Below are positions 17,374 to 26,098 of a stretch of DNA of 64,000 bases, piece after piece. Position 1 is the stretch's first letter; every line of letters begins with the position of its first letter. The stretch covers positions 62,001 to 126,000 of the forward strand of contig CAYQDB010000006.1 in NCBI GenBank assembly GCA_964416195.1. The letters are read 5' to 3'. The notes beneath the pieces were generated by a model. That model did no database searches, was not told the DNA's origin, and saw nothing but the letters and a program-made list of their open reading frames with translations. This DNA comes from CAYQDB01 sp964416195. Lineage in GTDB: Bacteria > Zixibacteria > MSB-5A5 > GN15 > FEB-12. The translations under genes and the position numbers were made by a program.

Positions 17374-17952
17374 TTATCCACTGTGATCAGGGGTTGCTGT
17401 TTTAGTCCGGCTGCTCTTGAGCAGACTGAGTGTTTCCAGGAGTGAGCGATATATGTTGCGTTCGTCCCGCAGGTATTTTGTTTTGATTTCGAGGTTATAG
17501 AACGGTTCTCCCAAGTGATTCCCGCGTCCAATCCTCACTGCCTTTGGGAAGCCAAGCAGAATGCTTGAGGTAAAATACGACGATTCAAGGTTGAGATCCA
17601 GCAGCAGGTCAAACTTGTTTTCCTGAAGCAGTTTGAGGTAGTTCTTCTTGGCCAGACCAGACCATGTCATCTGATCCGAGGTCGGCGTCAGGATGTGAAA
17701 TCCTTTGCGTGGGAAGATGTCGGCGATCTTGATTCCCGGCATAGACAACAGGGTAATCTCAGCAGGTTTGAATAACTCGGTTAAAGTCGGCAGGAACTGC
17801 TTGACAAAGGTGAGCTGGCGGAGGTTTCCCGGCAGGCAGACGAGGATCTGTTTTGGTTTCGTAAGAACCCCGGGAAAGTCGAGAATTTCAGAGTGAACAT
17901 TCACCTTGCGGCGATTCAGCTTGGCGGTGGCAACCAGGTTTCTAATGCTCAT
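17374..17952 (-). CDS. Glycosyltransferase-9-like / DUF6913-like protein, uncertain
   Basis: About 192 aa from the ATG at 17952 (AAGG lies 8 nt upstream; the ATG overlaps the stop of the preceding gene; the frame can extend to 17985). The protein has a Rossmann-like pattern: QILVCLPGNLRQLTFVKQFLPTL, AEITLLSMPGIKIADIFP, then FDLLLDLNLESSYFTSSILLGFPKAVRIGRG...FYNLEI. This resembles the N-terminal half of heptosyltransferase-type (GT9) enzymes or the related short Bacteroidetes family DUF6913. The C-terminal nucleotide-sugar domain of GT9 is missing, so catalytic activity is doubtful. It lies between the RodZ-like gene and smc. Confidence 0.55.
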   Translation of the reverse strand: MSIRNLVATAKLNRRKVNVHSEILDFPGVLTKPKQILVCLPGNLRQLTFVKQFLPTLTELFKPAEITLLSMPGIKIADIFPRKGFHILTPTSDQMTWSGLAKKNYLKLLQENKFDLLLDLNLESSYFTSSILLGFPKAVRIGRGNHLGEPFYNLEIKTKYLRDERNIYRSLLETLSLLKSSRTKTATPDHSG

Positions 17953-18994
17953 TATCATCGCCTTGGTTTGGTGCAGCGTTGTCATGGCCCGGGTGGCGGA
18001 TTGTATCCTGCTTGGTACGGTTTCGTGCTGGAGGATGGCTACTTGCGGAATCAGCTGTTATCGGTACTACCGGGGTCGTTACTGTACTATGCGGATCGCT
18101 TACTTTTCGCTCACTGCCTGTCTTGGCAGGGCGCGTGGGCCGGTTAAGAAATGACGCCAGATTCGCCTGGTTGATTTTGATTTTAGAGATGCGCCTCGTG
18201 TTCGGGTCACGCAGGTTTACGGGCGTGCCATTCAGCTCGACTTCAACCGCTGATGGCACTCCGATCGATACCTGCAAGCGGTATTTGGCTGAAGCCCGGT
18301 ACACCCTTCCAGGTACGAGATTGTCGTAAATTGCCCTATCACCATCTGCAAAAACCGCCGCCCAGGTCTCCCGAGCTGCCACCAGCTTCAACTTCAGGTC
18401 TGAGGACTTTTCATACCGGGGGACATCCCAGTCGTAGTGAGCAAACTCTGTATCTGCTGCCCCTCTCTTCTCTGCCGCAGAGACATCAGAAATATCAACC
18501 GAACCGGTGTCTTGCTGTATTTGCCCAGAAGGCTCATGGTTATCACCGCTGAAAAACAACTTATTTATGAGCACAACAATGAGAAAGAGGATGACGACAG
18601 CTCCAAACAGCAGGGCGAACTTTCGCAGAAACTTGGTTCCCGGTTCAGGTTTGCTTTCGGGAGGAGCGCCCTCTTTTTCAGGGGCTGTTTTTTCCTCCTC
18701 GGAATCATCTTGTTTTCCCTTTTTGGCACCATTCGGAGGTTCCAGTGGCTGTCCAATGTCCTCCTTGATGGCCTCGACGGTACTGGTGTAGTCAATGCCG
18801 AGCGCTTCTGCGTAGGACTTGGCGAAAAGGTTAAAGTATAACTCGGAGGGGAGAGCCTTCAGTTCTCCTGCTTCGACGTGCCGGAGATTGCTGCTGCTGA
18901 CCTTGAGCTTAGTCGACAAATCGTCCAGAACAATGCCTTGTCGTTGGCGTTCCAGCTTCAGCAGCTTCCCGATTTTTACGTGTAGCTCGCTCAT
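17942..18994 (-). CDS. RodZ-like helix-turn-helix membrane protein
   Basis: 350 aa. Residues 1-70 are an XRE/HTH_25 domain (LLKLERQRQGIVLDDLSTKLKVSSSNLRHVEAGELKALPSE, broken here for length). A charged linker (~85-120) is followed by one transmembrane helix at about 127-148 (FALLFGAVVILFLIVVLI), then a periplasmic DUF4115 domain (~200-285; LVAARETWAAVFADGDRAIYDNLVPGR). This is the RodZ architecture. RodZ links MreB filaments to the peptidoglycan synthesis machinery and sets rod shape. The last ~60 residues are low-complexity and polar. mreB is not in the window. Confidence 0.8.
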   Translation of the reverse strand: MSELHVKIGKLLKLERQRQGIVLDDLSTKLKVSSSNLRHVEAGELKALPSELYFNLFAKSYAEALGIDYTSTVEAIKEDIGQPLEPPNGAKKGKQDDSEEEKTAPEKEGAPPESKPEPGTKFLRKFALLFGAVVILFLIVVLINKLFFSGDNHEPSGQIQQDTGSVDISDVSAAEKRGAADTEFAHYDWDVPRYEKSSDLKLKLVAARETWAAVFADGDRAIYDNLVPGRVYRASAKYRLQVSIGVPSAVEVELNGTPVNLRDPNTRRISKIKINQANLASFLNRPTRPAKTGSERKVSDPHSTVTTPVVPITADSASSHPPARNRTKQDTIRHPGHDNAAPNQGDDNEH

Positions 18995-19007
18995 GGTACC
19001 AATGGCA

Positions 19008-19619
19008 TTAGTTGTCCAGTCCCGCGATTACCTCTTTCGCAAGGTTGTTCAGTAGCGTACATGGCAAGCCGATGACATTATCCAGATTGCCCTTTATTCT
19101 GTCAACTAAAAATGCCCCCATTCCCTGAATACCATAGGCTCCGGCCTTGTCCATCGATTCGCCAGTGTCGATGTAGTCGCGTATCTGCCGTGCCGTTACC
19201 GAATTGAAATAAACCTCGGTAAGCTCATAGTCGGCGGCAAAAAGCCTTCTGTCACCGGACAGCGCAAGGGCCGTACACACGACATGCATCCGCCCCGCCA
19301 GTGTTGTGAGAATCCTGAAGGCATCACTCTTATCGTTCGGTTTTTGAAGAATCTTCCCATCAAGGACGACGATTGTGTCACAACCGATCACAACATGTCC
19401 GGCATTGGTTTGTCGAGCTACCCACAGAGCCTTGTCCTGTGCAAGGCGCTTGGCGCATTGGAAAGGGGGTTCGCCCGGATTCTGTCGCTCATCAAGTGAG
19501 GGGATAACTTGCTTGAATGGCACACCGAGCTCTTTGAGCAGGGAAACCCGACGCGGGGATCGCGATCCGAGAACCAGCTTCCACTGACTGGCCAATTGTC
19601 TGATATGGCTATAGTTCAT
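19008..19619 (-). CDS. maf: Maf family nucleoside triphosphate pyrophosphatase
   Basis: 203 aa from the ATG at 19619 (a TTG 6 nt upstream is possible). Maf proteins hydrolyse non-canonical or modified nucleotides (dTTP/UTP, m7GTP types). Motifs: LGSRSPRRVSLLKELGVPF at the N terminus, the catalytic VIGCDTIVVLDGKILQKP block, and the family end block DKAGAYGIQGMGAFLVDRIKGNLDNVIGLP. It overlaps the dtd stop by 11 nt and precedes the RodZ-like gene, so it is in the dtd-maf-rodZ operon. Septation roles reported for Maf in Bacillus cannot be judged here. Confidence 0.92.
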   Translation of the reverse strand: MNYSHIRQLASQWKLVLGSRSPRRVSLLKELGVPFKQVIPSLDERQNPGEPPFQCAKRLAQDKALWVARQTNAGHVVIGCDTIVVLDGKILQKPNDKSDAFRILTTLAGRMHVVCTALALSGDRRLFAADYELTEVYFNSVTARQIRDYIDTGESMDKAGAYGIQGMGAFLVDRIKGNLDNVIGLPCTLLNNLAKEVIAGLDN

Positions 19620-20052
19620 GTTCAAGAATGATTGTCACCGGACCCCGGTTGGTAAACTTGAGGTCCATTCTCGCTCCGAATATGCCCGTTTGTACAGCCA
19701 GACCGGACGCTCTGACCAGCTCCACAAATCTCTTGTAGAGCCGCTCCGCCGCTACAGGTTCCATTGCCTCGGTGAATGATGGTCGCCGCCCTTTTCTGGT
19801 GTCGGCGTACAGTGTGAACTGGGAAACGATCATTATTTCCGCCCCGATGTCCAGCGCTGACAGGTTCATTTTCCCACTGTCGTCTTCAAAAATGCGCAGG
19901 TTGACAACCTTGTCGGCCAGGAAAGCGCACGATTGTTCGGTGTCTCCCGTTTTGGTCCCTATCAATACGAGCAACCCGGCTTCTGCCTTACTGTGTAACG
20001 TATTGTCTATCCAGACCTCGGCACCGGCAGTTCGTTGGACAACTACTCGCAT
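19609..20052 (-). CDS. dtd: D-aminoacyl-tRNA deacylase
   Basis: 147 aa from ATG 20052, the standard Dtd length; the frame extends 39 codons upstream but that part is not conserved, and AGGAG lies 13 nt before this ATG. Dtd removes D-amino acids (and glycine from tRNA-Ala) mischarged on tRNA. Diagnostic motifs: MRVVVQRT start, the SQFTLYADTRKGRRPSF active-site motif, and the cross-subunit GP of the cis-Gly-Pro motif (TNRGPVTI). First gene of the minus operon running to rlmH. Confidence 0.94.
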   Translation of the reverse strand: MRVVVQRTAGAEVWIDNTLHSKAEAGLLVLIGTKTGDTEQSCAFLADKVVNLRIFEDDSGKMNLSALDIGAEIMIVSQFTLYADTRKGRRPSFTEAMEPVAAERLYKRFVELVRASGLAVQTGIFGARMDLKFTNRGPVTIILEHEL

Positions 20053-20169
20053 CTTTGTCTTACTTCTCCTTGTGAAAGAATATATGGTTGCCCAGCGGAA
20101 AGACAAACGAAAATAAACCCCCCGTCTTGTGGTCAATCGGGTATATGAATTCAAGGGATGGCTTTTCAA

Positions 20170-20583
20170 AGTAATTGCATCCTTAAAGCTAGTTTGACAT
20201 ATTAAGAGTTGAAAAGCCCAGTGGGGTAGCTGAGCGGAACCTACAAGACTTATATGGAGGGTGAGGTGCTACTGTGAAATCTGTAGCGTGGGTCAGGACA
20301 CGGAAAGCGCTTATATAATGGAGGGCGTAATGTTAATGAAATCTACAAAACTGACCTTTAATCCGGAGAAATACATATTCTTGCTGGAATTGGCGCTCCA
20401 GGTAACATAGGGGGGAAGGTGTGGTTTGATGATATACAAATGTCTGTGGAATCAGACTAATGTCTGCACAAGCAGTTGTTGCGCCTGTAGGTAATTCGTA
20501 ACTGAGGAAATTGACAGAACAGGGATTCGTTCGTCATTAGATAATAGGTGAAATAAGATGTATGTCTCAGCAAGGATGGAAGT
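20170..20583. other. Intergenic stretch with a coding remnant
   Basis: 414 bp between divergent dtd and the M1-like gene. Most of it looks like decayed coding sequence (see 20362-20460). A TTGACA at 20511-20516 lies upstream of the M1-like gene but has no well-spaced -10 box, so no promoter is called. Confidence 0.5.
20362..20460 (+). pseudogene. Remnant of a jelly-roll / carbohydrate-binding-like C terminus
   Basis: One frame reads SGEIHILAGIGAPGNIGG then KVWFDDIQMSVESD and a TAA. The G-G-KVWFDD(I/V) ending is typical of galactose-binding-fold domains at the end of secreted proteins. Upstream in the same frame TAA and TGA stops interrupt fragments such as TYKTYMEGEVLL, and no start is present. 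I read it as the decayed tail of a lost secreted-protein gene. The evidence is one short motif. Confidence 0.35.
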
Positions 20584-22803
20584 ATGAAAGCAAGATCATT
20601 TCTCTTGGTTGCCATCTTAGTTATGGCGCTAGGTGGGGCGGCGTTTGGCGAGTCTGAGTTCTTAAAGAAGTTCAAACTGGACTACTCTGCCTTGGACATG
20701 GACTTGTTGAATAACATGGGAGAACAGGCCAAGATCAAGGACTTCGTCTACCGTAAGGACGTCGCTACTTTTACGTTTAAAGAAGGTAAGATTCACCTGC
20801 TGCGCTATGTCGAAGGTCGACCCACGACGGCCATATTCGTGGGTAAAGGGAATGCGAAAATTGAAATCCCGTCTCACATGGAGAGGCAGGCGCTACAGGG
20901 CATCTCAGGAGACAGTGTTGTTGACGAGGACTTTGAAGTAGCCTTTATCCGTATGGCTGACGACTTCGACCTCAGGTTGAAAGAATCGTTTACATTTGAG
21001 CCCAAAGAGCTCAAATGGAAAATATTTACAATAGCCAAGCAGGCTCATGGGGAACAGTTCTTCAAACCAATTATTCTTCACACCTTCGATAATTACTTCC
21101 AGCTCTTGCGGTCACTCTATGAACGTTCCAGCGACGGATATTTCTGGATTGATTTCAACCGTTATGTTTTTTTCTTCGATCCCAACCGGCCGGAGCAGGT
21201 TGCAGTTGACTACGAGCTTGGAGTGAGTGATCTTGTTGCCGCACCGGCGGCGGCCTTCCAGCGCCAAGAGATCGGTATCTATGGTGACCGACAGATGTCC
21301 GAGGTCCACTATCCGACCACAATCATTGAAAAAAGCGGCCGTATCAATTTGGGTGGTATAGACGGATTCTCTCTGGATAGCGCCGAAGTAACCGTCACAC
21401 TGGTATTAAATGCCGACAGCCTGAGGTTTGTTTCGCTGTTTCTCCCGGCAATACTGAAAGAGGACTCTATCTACCTTGATGGTCAACCGGTCGATTACTA
21501 TCGCCGGAAGGACTTTAAGCATATAGGCATTATCCCGCCGGGGTACCGATACGGTGGGGATACACTCCGGTTCACTCTCTGGTACCACGGAAAAAAATTC
21601 GATCGTTTCTTGCCGTATGTTGAAAATCCGCAAGTCTGCACGCATCGTTTTACTTTCACTGTCCCCAGGGGATTCAACTACTACCTGCCTGGAATGAGTG
21701 CCGTGAGGCCCGTGGACAATAAGTACGACCGGTTCACTGTCTCTTCATCAAATCAATACAATGACTTCTATTTTCATGTCTACCCTTCCGACATTGACAC
21801 CATTTCGGTGGTATCGAATGCCGGCATCACTCTCAACTTCTTGAAACAGCGACATATTTCGAAGAGGCTGATTCCATGTTTCGTACCTGATGAAACTTTC
21901 CAAAGTTCCATAGCGGATGCGTTTAATTACATGACTGCCCATTTCGGCGGGCCTCAGAACGCTTTCGTGGAGTATATTGTCCCGGAGCGGATGTTTCGTA
22001 TGCCTGGTCTGATCATGGTGCCCCAGACCGTGTGCGCTATGGAAGGTCCAATGGAGGCCGTAGGCGGATTTGATGTCGTTGCCGGTGTGGCTGTCGCCCG
22101 GCAATGGTTTGGAACGCTGTTAAGACCGGTATCCAACCGAGAGGCCTGGATAGCCGATGCTCTGCCGGAGTATCTTGCGCTTTTATTCCTCAACAACAAG
22201 CAGGGAGCAACTTACCAGAGTAATCTGATCAACCGCCGCGATTCGATTTATACCGAGGTGGGGCGCAAACGGAACGTCCCATTGGCTATCGGCAGCCGCG
22301 CCAGTTTTAGCGCCCGCGTTAACAAGGGCGTCTGGCTACTTCACATGCTCAGGTTCCTGATGTATGATCTTGAGCATGGTACTGAAGGGAACTTCCTGCG
22401 TTTCCTGCAGGAATGGACCATTACCTGTAACACGAGACCGTTTACAAACGAGGACTTCGTAGATCTTGCCGAGAAGCATTATGGCCAACCGCTTAACTGG
22501 TTTTTCCAGCAGTGGCTCTACGGACGGAATATCCCTGAGTTCAAAGTTGAATATAGAACCGACCGCAAGGGTGACGAGTATTTTATAGATGTCGACATTG
22601 AAACGAAAGGTGTGGATACCAGTTTTGTGATGCCGGTTACCATGTGTGTATCATTTGGACAGAACAACTCGAGCTACGCGCGAGAGAAAGTCACTGGCAC
22701 GAGTACGCATTTTACACTGGGCCCGTTTGCGAGCGAACCTAAGGAGTTTGTCTTCAACGAGTTCTACAGTGTTCTGTCAAAGGACAAGGTGAAGAAAAAG
22801 TGA
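20584..22803 (+). CDS. Secreted M1-aminopeptidase-like protein lacking the zinc site
   Basis: 739 aa with a signal peptide (ARSFLLVAILVMALGGAAFG). Residues 1-420 are beta-rich with no clear family. Residues ~435-735 follow the M1 peptidase fold: CAMEGPME (484-491) sits where GAMEN is expected. VAVARQWFG (502-510) replaces HELAHQWFG, so both zinc histidines and the catalytic Glu are gone while QWFG is kept. WIADALPEY (522-530) replaces WLNEGFAEY, so the third ligand Glu is Asp. The downstream helical region (KGVWLLHMLRFLM, FLRFLQEW, ...EKHYGQPLNWFFQQWLYGRNIPEFKVEY) matches M1 proteins. It is probably a non-catalytic periplasmic or surface protein. ATG follows AAGGATGGAAGT. Confidence 0.8.
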   Translation: MKARSFLLVAILVMALGGAAFGESEFLKKFKLDYSALDMDLLNNMGEQAKIKDFVYRKDVATFTFKEGKIHLLRYVEGRPTTAIFVGKGNAKIEIPSHMERQALQGISGDSVVDEDFEVAFIRMADDFDLRLKESFTFEPKELKWKIFTIAKQAHGEQFFKPIILHTFDNYFQLLRSLYERSSDGYFWIDFNRYVFFFDPNRPEQVAVDYELGVSDLVAAPAAAFQRQEIGIYGDRQMSEVHYPTTIIEKSGRINLGGIDGFSLDSAEVTVTLVLNADSLRFVSLFLPAILKEDSIYLDGQPVDYYRRKDFKHIGIIPPGYRYGGDTLRFTLWYHGKKFDRFLPYVENPQVCTHRFTFTVPRGFNYYLPGMSAVRPVDNKYDRFTVSSSNQYNDFYFHVYPSDIDTISVVSNAGITLNFLKQRHISKRLIPCFVPDETFQSSIADAFNYMTAHFGGPQNAFVEYIVPERMFRMPGLIMVPQTVCAMEGPMEAVGGFDVVAGVAVARQWFGTLLRPVSNREAWIADALPEYLALLFLNNKQGATYQSNLINRRDSIYTEVGRKRNVPLAIGSRASFSARVNKGVWLLHMLRFLMYDLEHGTEGNFLRFLQEWTITCNTRPFTNEDFVDLAEKHYGQPLNWFFQQWLYGRNIPEFKVEYRTDRKGDEYFIDVDIETKGVDTSFVMPVTMCVSFGQNNSSYAREKVTGTSTHFTLGPFASEPKEFVFNEFYSVLSKDKVKKK

Positions 22804-22940
22804 ATCCTGCGGACATCAACCGTCCTGTTATAGATAATGAAGCTTTCTGTGCCGGATTCCCTGATGCGATCATCGGACGATGAATATTTGGAAAAGGGTG
22901 TGGACAGCAGCGGTGAAGATTGTTGATTTAGCTTTGGAAC

Positions 22941-23864
22941 ATGCCACGCTTTAGCTTATCTGAATTGTTGCTCAGGGTTGCGCGACGACTCAAGCCGCTG
23001 GGATTGTGCCTGCGTTACTACCTCACCGGGTTGTATTACAGAATCGATGAAGATCACGTTTTCCTGTCAGCGGCGGGATTGGCGTTTTCATTGTTTGTCT
23101 GTATTGTTCCGTTCGTTTTGATTGTCTTCTCGGCGCTCGGTATGGTGCTGCAAGCATCCTCGGTTGAACAGGAGATCGCTTCCTATGTCGACAAGTTTAT
23201 TCCATACGAGCAGTATGCCGCCTTTGTGAAAGGAATCATCTTTTCACGTCTTGATGAGTTCCGTATTTATAAGAACATCGCCGGCTATATAGGAGTATTC
23301 GGTCTACTATTTGCCGCGAGCAGTCTGTTTAGCAGTATGAGGACAATCCTGAACAGGGTTTATCGGGTTGGCGTTGGCAAACCTGCTGTTATCGCCAAAC
23401 TGAGGGACCTTGGAATGATTCTGTTGGTGCTGCTGTTTTTCCTGGTCTCAACTATGTCGTTGCCGTTGTTGGAAATCATGAAAGATGCCGCCTACAAGAT
23501 TAGGCTTTTGGAGTTCTTCCGACTCACTTCCGTACAAAACATCTCTTTCAGGGTGGTGTCGGTGTCAATCGTATTCATCGTGTTTTATACCCTGTATTAC
23601 CTTATCCCGTATGACAAGCTGAGTAAAAAAGCAACGGCACTCAGCGCTGTTTTTTCTACAGTGCTGTGGGAATTGGCGAAGCAGGCCTTCGGGTACTACA
23701 TAACAAATCTCGCTTCGTTGAAACGAGTTTACGGCACCTATGTACTGATCGTCGTTGTGGCCTTCTGGATCTACTATTCATCTATCATCTTTATTCTTGG
23801 CGCCGTAGTCGGTCAACTGTATCGGGAGCGTCGAGGGGGGCGGCTTGCAAACAGCTCCAGATAA
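22941..23864 (+). CDS. YihY/BrkB family inner membrane protein
   Basis: 307 aa with about six hydrophobic segments. Family signs: FLSAAGLAFSLFVCIVPFVLIVFSALG near residues 35-65, the FAASSLFSSMRTILNRVYRV block, and the C-terminal YGTYVLIVVVAFWIYYSSIIFILGAVVGQLY. These proteins were once called ribonuclease BN, but no nuclease activity belongs to this family. Transport or envelope roles are suggested and unproven. It stands alone downstream of the M1-like gene. Confidence 0.9.
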   Translation: MPRFSLSELLLRVARRLKPLGLCLRYYLTGLYYRIDEDHVFLSAAGLAFSLFVCIVPFVLIVFSALGMVLQASSVEQEIASYVDKFIPYEQYAAFVKGIIFSRLDEFRIYKNIAGYIGVFGLLFAASSLFSSMRTILNRVYRVGVGKPAVIAKLRDLGMILLVLLFFLVSTMSLPLLEIMKDAAYKIRLLEFFRLTSVQNISFRVVSVSIVFIVFYTLYYLIPYDKLSKKATALSAVFSTVLWELAKQAFGYYITNLASLKRVYGTYVLIVVVAFWIYYSSIIFILGAVVGQLYRERRGGRLANSSR

Positions 23865-24024
23865 ACACGGCCGCCCACCAAGTTGGAATCGTGGGTCATA
23901 TACTGTTTGTGGTTAGTGTATGTCCTCGTTCGCTAACTCGTTATCGAGAGGAGGGGGTGCACCACCACGGGCGAGATTCATTCCATTCGGCATTGCTGAG
24001 GGGCGCTATGGGTTATCTGGTTGG

Positions 24025-24525
24025 TTACTCCATGGAACGAATGGCATGGATGAGTTCGCCGGTAGACCTGGCTGACATGAGCTCTTCGCGGAAGGAATCA
24101 TACCGGAGCATCTCAGCGAGCGCCTTGAATACTCTCAGATAGAGGGTATCGTCATACGGTGGCGCGGCCATAATGAAAAAGAGATGGGTCAGCTCGCCGT
24201 CGAGGGCGTCGAAGTCGTACCCGCCGGTTGACCGTGCGAATGCGATCATGAACTCCTTAGCATGTTTGGACCTGATGTGGGGAACTGCGATGCCGTGACC
24301 GATGCCGGTACTGGCTTTCTTCTCGCGGTTGATGAAGTCAAGAAGAAGCTTGTTGCAGTTGCCAATACGAGCATTTTCGTCAAGCAGTTTGACGAGCTCG
24401 AGCAGTATCCACTCTTTGCTCTGCTGGCGCCACCTTTCGATCGATATCCCTTCGTCAGGTGGATCGATCTTCGTGTCCATTTCCAGCTTGATCAATCGCT
24501 TGTTCATGTAGCGCGAGATGTTCAT
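24025..24525 (-). CDS. PTS EIIA type-2 (PtsN-like) domain protein
   Basis: 166 aa. The PTS_EIIA_2 domain spans about residues 35-160, with the phosphorylatable His83 in GIGHGIAVPHIRS and the end block LRVFKALAEMLRYDSFREELMSA. EIIA proteins of this type receive phosphate from HPr/NPr; stand-alone ones are often regulators rather than sugar transporters. No membrane EIIB/EIIC, HPr or EI gene is near, which favours a regulatory role. The first ~30 residues are not part of the domain; a start at Met7 is possible. Confidence 0.88.
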   Translation of the reverse strand: MNISRYMNKRLIKLEMDTKIDPPDEGISIERWRQQSKEWILLELVKLLDENARIGNCNKLLLDFINREKKASTGIGHGIAVPHIRSKHAKEFMIAFARSTGGYDFDALDGELTHLFFIMAAPPYDDTLYLRVFKALAEMLRYDSFREELMSARSTGELIHAIRSME

Positions 24526-24892
24526 GCTAATTCTATCGGCTTCAATCGCTTACATTTTTAGATGAATATAGTTGGAGTTCCGTCATTTTGTCAACAGCGC
24601 CATGCTTCTGTTCTCTTGAAATCAAGCGCGAACCAGTAGGTCAAAAGCTGTGCTTGTAGAGTTAGTGCAGCTACAGATTGGAAGAGTTGAGGTGAGAGCA
24701 AAGATGGTTAGCAGGCTGTTGAAAACACAGAGCGGAAGGCAATAAAATGGCTGCCTTGTGCGACCCGTCATTCCTGCGAAAGGAGGAATCTATACATATC
24801 AACAGGTTACTGGGTCCCCGCTTTCGCGGGGATGACGAGTTTGTTGGTTATAGAACGTGATAGAATACTTTTTCAACAAGCTGTTAGTCTTC
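24526..24892. other. Intergenic region carrying a MITE-like element
   Basis: 367 bp between two convergently ended minus-strand genes. The right half is the MITE-like element at 24708-24888. The left part shows nothing recognisable beyond AT-rich sequence upstream of the PTS gene. Confidence 0.5.
24708..24888. mobile_element. MITE-like element A (TTGTTGAAAA ends)
   Basis: About 180 bp with imperfect terminal inverted repeats: TTAGCAGGCTGTTGAAAA on the left, and CTAACAGCTTGTTGAAAA when the right end is reverse-complemented (15 of 18 match). Inside are two hairpins of the TTCC-TGCGAAAGGAGGAA and CCCCGC-TTTC-GCGGGG kinds. It has no coding capacity. It shares its ends with 33946-34096. Confidence 0.55.
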
Positions 24893-25999
24893 TTATGAAA
24901 CAAGTTTTTTAATAGTTGCGATTACTTCGTCCTGCTCCATTTCAGTCAGTTCCGGGTAAATCGGGATCGAAAGCACCTGAGCGCCGGCCTGGTTGGCGAT
25001 CGGGAACTCATCCGGCTGGTGCCCTTGGTATGCAAAACATTCCTGCATATGGAACGGCACCGGGTAATAGATCACACAGCCGATACCGGCCTCTTGCAGC
25101 TTAGTCTGCACCTCATCCCGATTCGGAATGGCAACAGTATACTGGTTATAGATATGAAAAGTCATGTAGTCCTTTACCACCGGTCGCTTGAGGCTGGTCA
25201 GGCTTTCAAAGGCCTTATCGTACTTCTTGGCATGTTCGATCCGTTTTTTTGACCACTCTTGGAGGTGTGGTAGTTTGACAAGCAGGATGGCGGCTTGCAT
25301 CGTTGCCAACCGGGAATTGTAACCCACAATTTTGTGGTAGTACTTCGGTTTTGCGCCGTGGACCCGGAGGATTCTGCAGAGCTCATAGTTGGCGTCGTCG
25401 TTTGTCGTGATAATACCGCCGTCGCCACCGGCGCCGAGATTCTTGGAGGGGAAAAATGAGAAACAGCCGAAATCGCCGATCGATCCAGCTTTGTGCCCCC
25501 TGTACTCTGAACCGATCGCCTGGGCGGCATCCTCGATGACCTTGAGGCCATGTTTCTTGGCGATCGCCATAATCGGATCCATGTCGGCTACCTGACCAAA
25601 GAGGTGAACCGGCATAATGGCTTTGGTCTTGGGTGTGATCGCCGCTTCGATCAGGTTGGGATCGAGGTTGTAGGTATCGGCCTCGATATCTACAAAGACC
25701 GGTTTGGCACCGAGACGGTGAATAACGCTGGCAGTGGCAAAGAAGGAGAAATCAGTCGTGATAACCTCGTCGCCCGGACTGATACCAGCGGCACGAAGAG
25801 CCAACAGCAGTGAGTCGGTTCCAGATGCCACTCCTACGGCATGTTTGACTGTGCAGAGGGCTGCAATCTCTTCTTCCAGTTTCTTTACCTCAGGACCCAG
25901 GATAAACTTGCCGTGCGTCAGGACGTTAATGACAGCGGCATCGAGTTCTGGTTTCAGTTTTGCGTACTGACGGCTTAAATCTAAGAGGGGAACAGCCAT
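24893..25999 (-). CDS. DegT/DnrJ/EryC1/StrS sugar aminotransferase, WbpE-like
   Basis: 368 aa; AAGGAG lies 6 nt before the ATG. PLP-dependent aminotransferase acting on nucleotide keto-sugars. Lys186 in FSFFPSKNLGAGGDGG is the PLP Schiff-base lysine; EDAAQAIGSEYRG and GTDSLLLALRA are cofactor and substrate motifs. Together with the next two genes (N-acetyltransferase and Gfo/Idh dehydrogenase) it matches the WbpB-WbpE-WbpD trio that makes UDP-2,3-diacetamido-2,3-dideoxy-hexuronic acid from UDP-GlcNAc-uronic acid. The substrate is inferred from this context. Confidence 0.88.
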   Translation of the reverse strand: MAVPLLDLSRQYAKLKPELDAAVINVLTHGKFILGPEVKKLEEEIAALCTVKHAVGVASGTDSLLLALRAAGISPGDEVITTDFSFFATASVIHRLGAKPVFVDIEADTYNLDPNLIEAAITPKTKAIMPVHLFGQVADMDPIMAIAKKHGLKVIEDAAQAIGSEYRGHKAGSIGDFGCFSFFPSKNLGAGGDGGIITTNDDANYELCRILRVHGAKPKYYHKIVGYNSRLATMQAAILLVKLPHLQEWSKKRIEHAKKYDKAFESLTSLKRPVVKDYMTFHIYNQYTVAIPNRDEVQTKLQEAGIGCVIYYPVPFHMQECFAYQGHQPDEFPIANQAGAQVLSIPIYPELTEMEQDEVIATIKKLVS

Positions 26000-26098
26000 T
26001 TTTTTCTCCTTGCTAAACTTGGGGTGCTGTCATACGACCTCGTATGACAGTCTCGATTCGCCTGACACCACCGAAAGCGGTAACGCGGCTTAGTAGTA

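Noticed and set aside
20511..20545. TTGACA plus GATAAT promoter for the M1-like gene
   Set aside because: The spacer is ~23 nt, too long; at 17 nt there is no -10 match.
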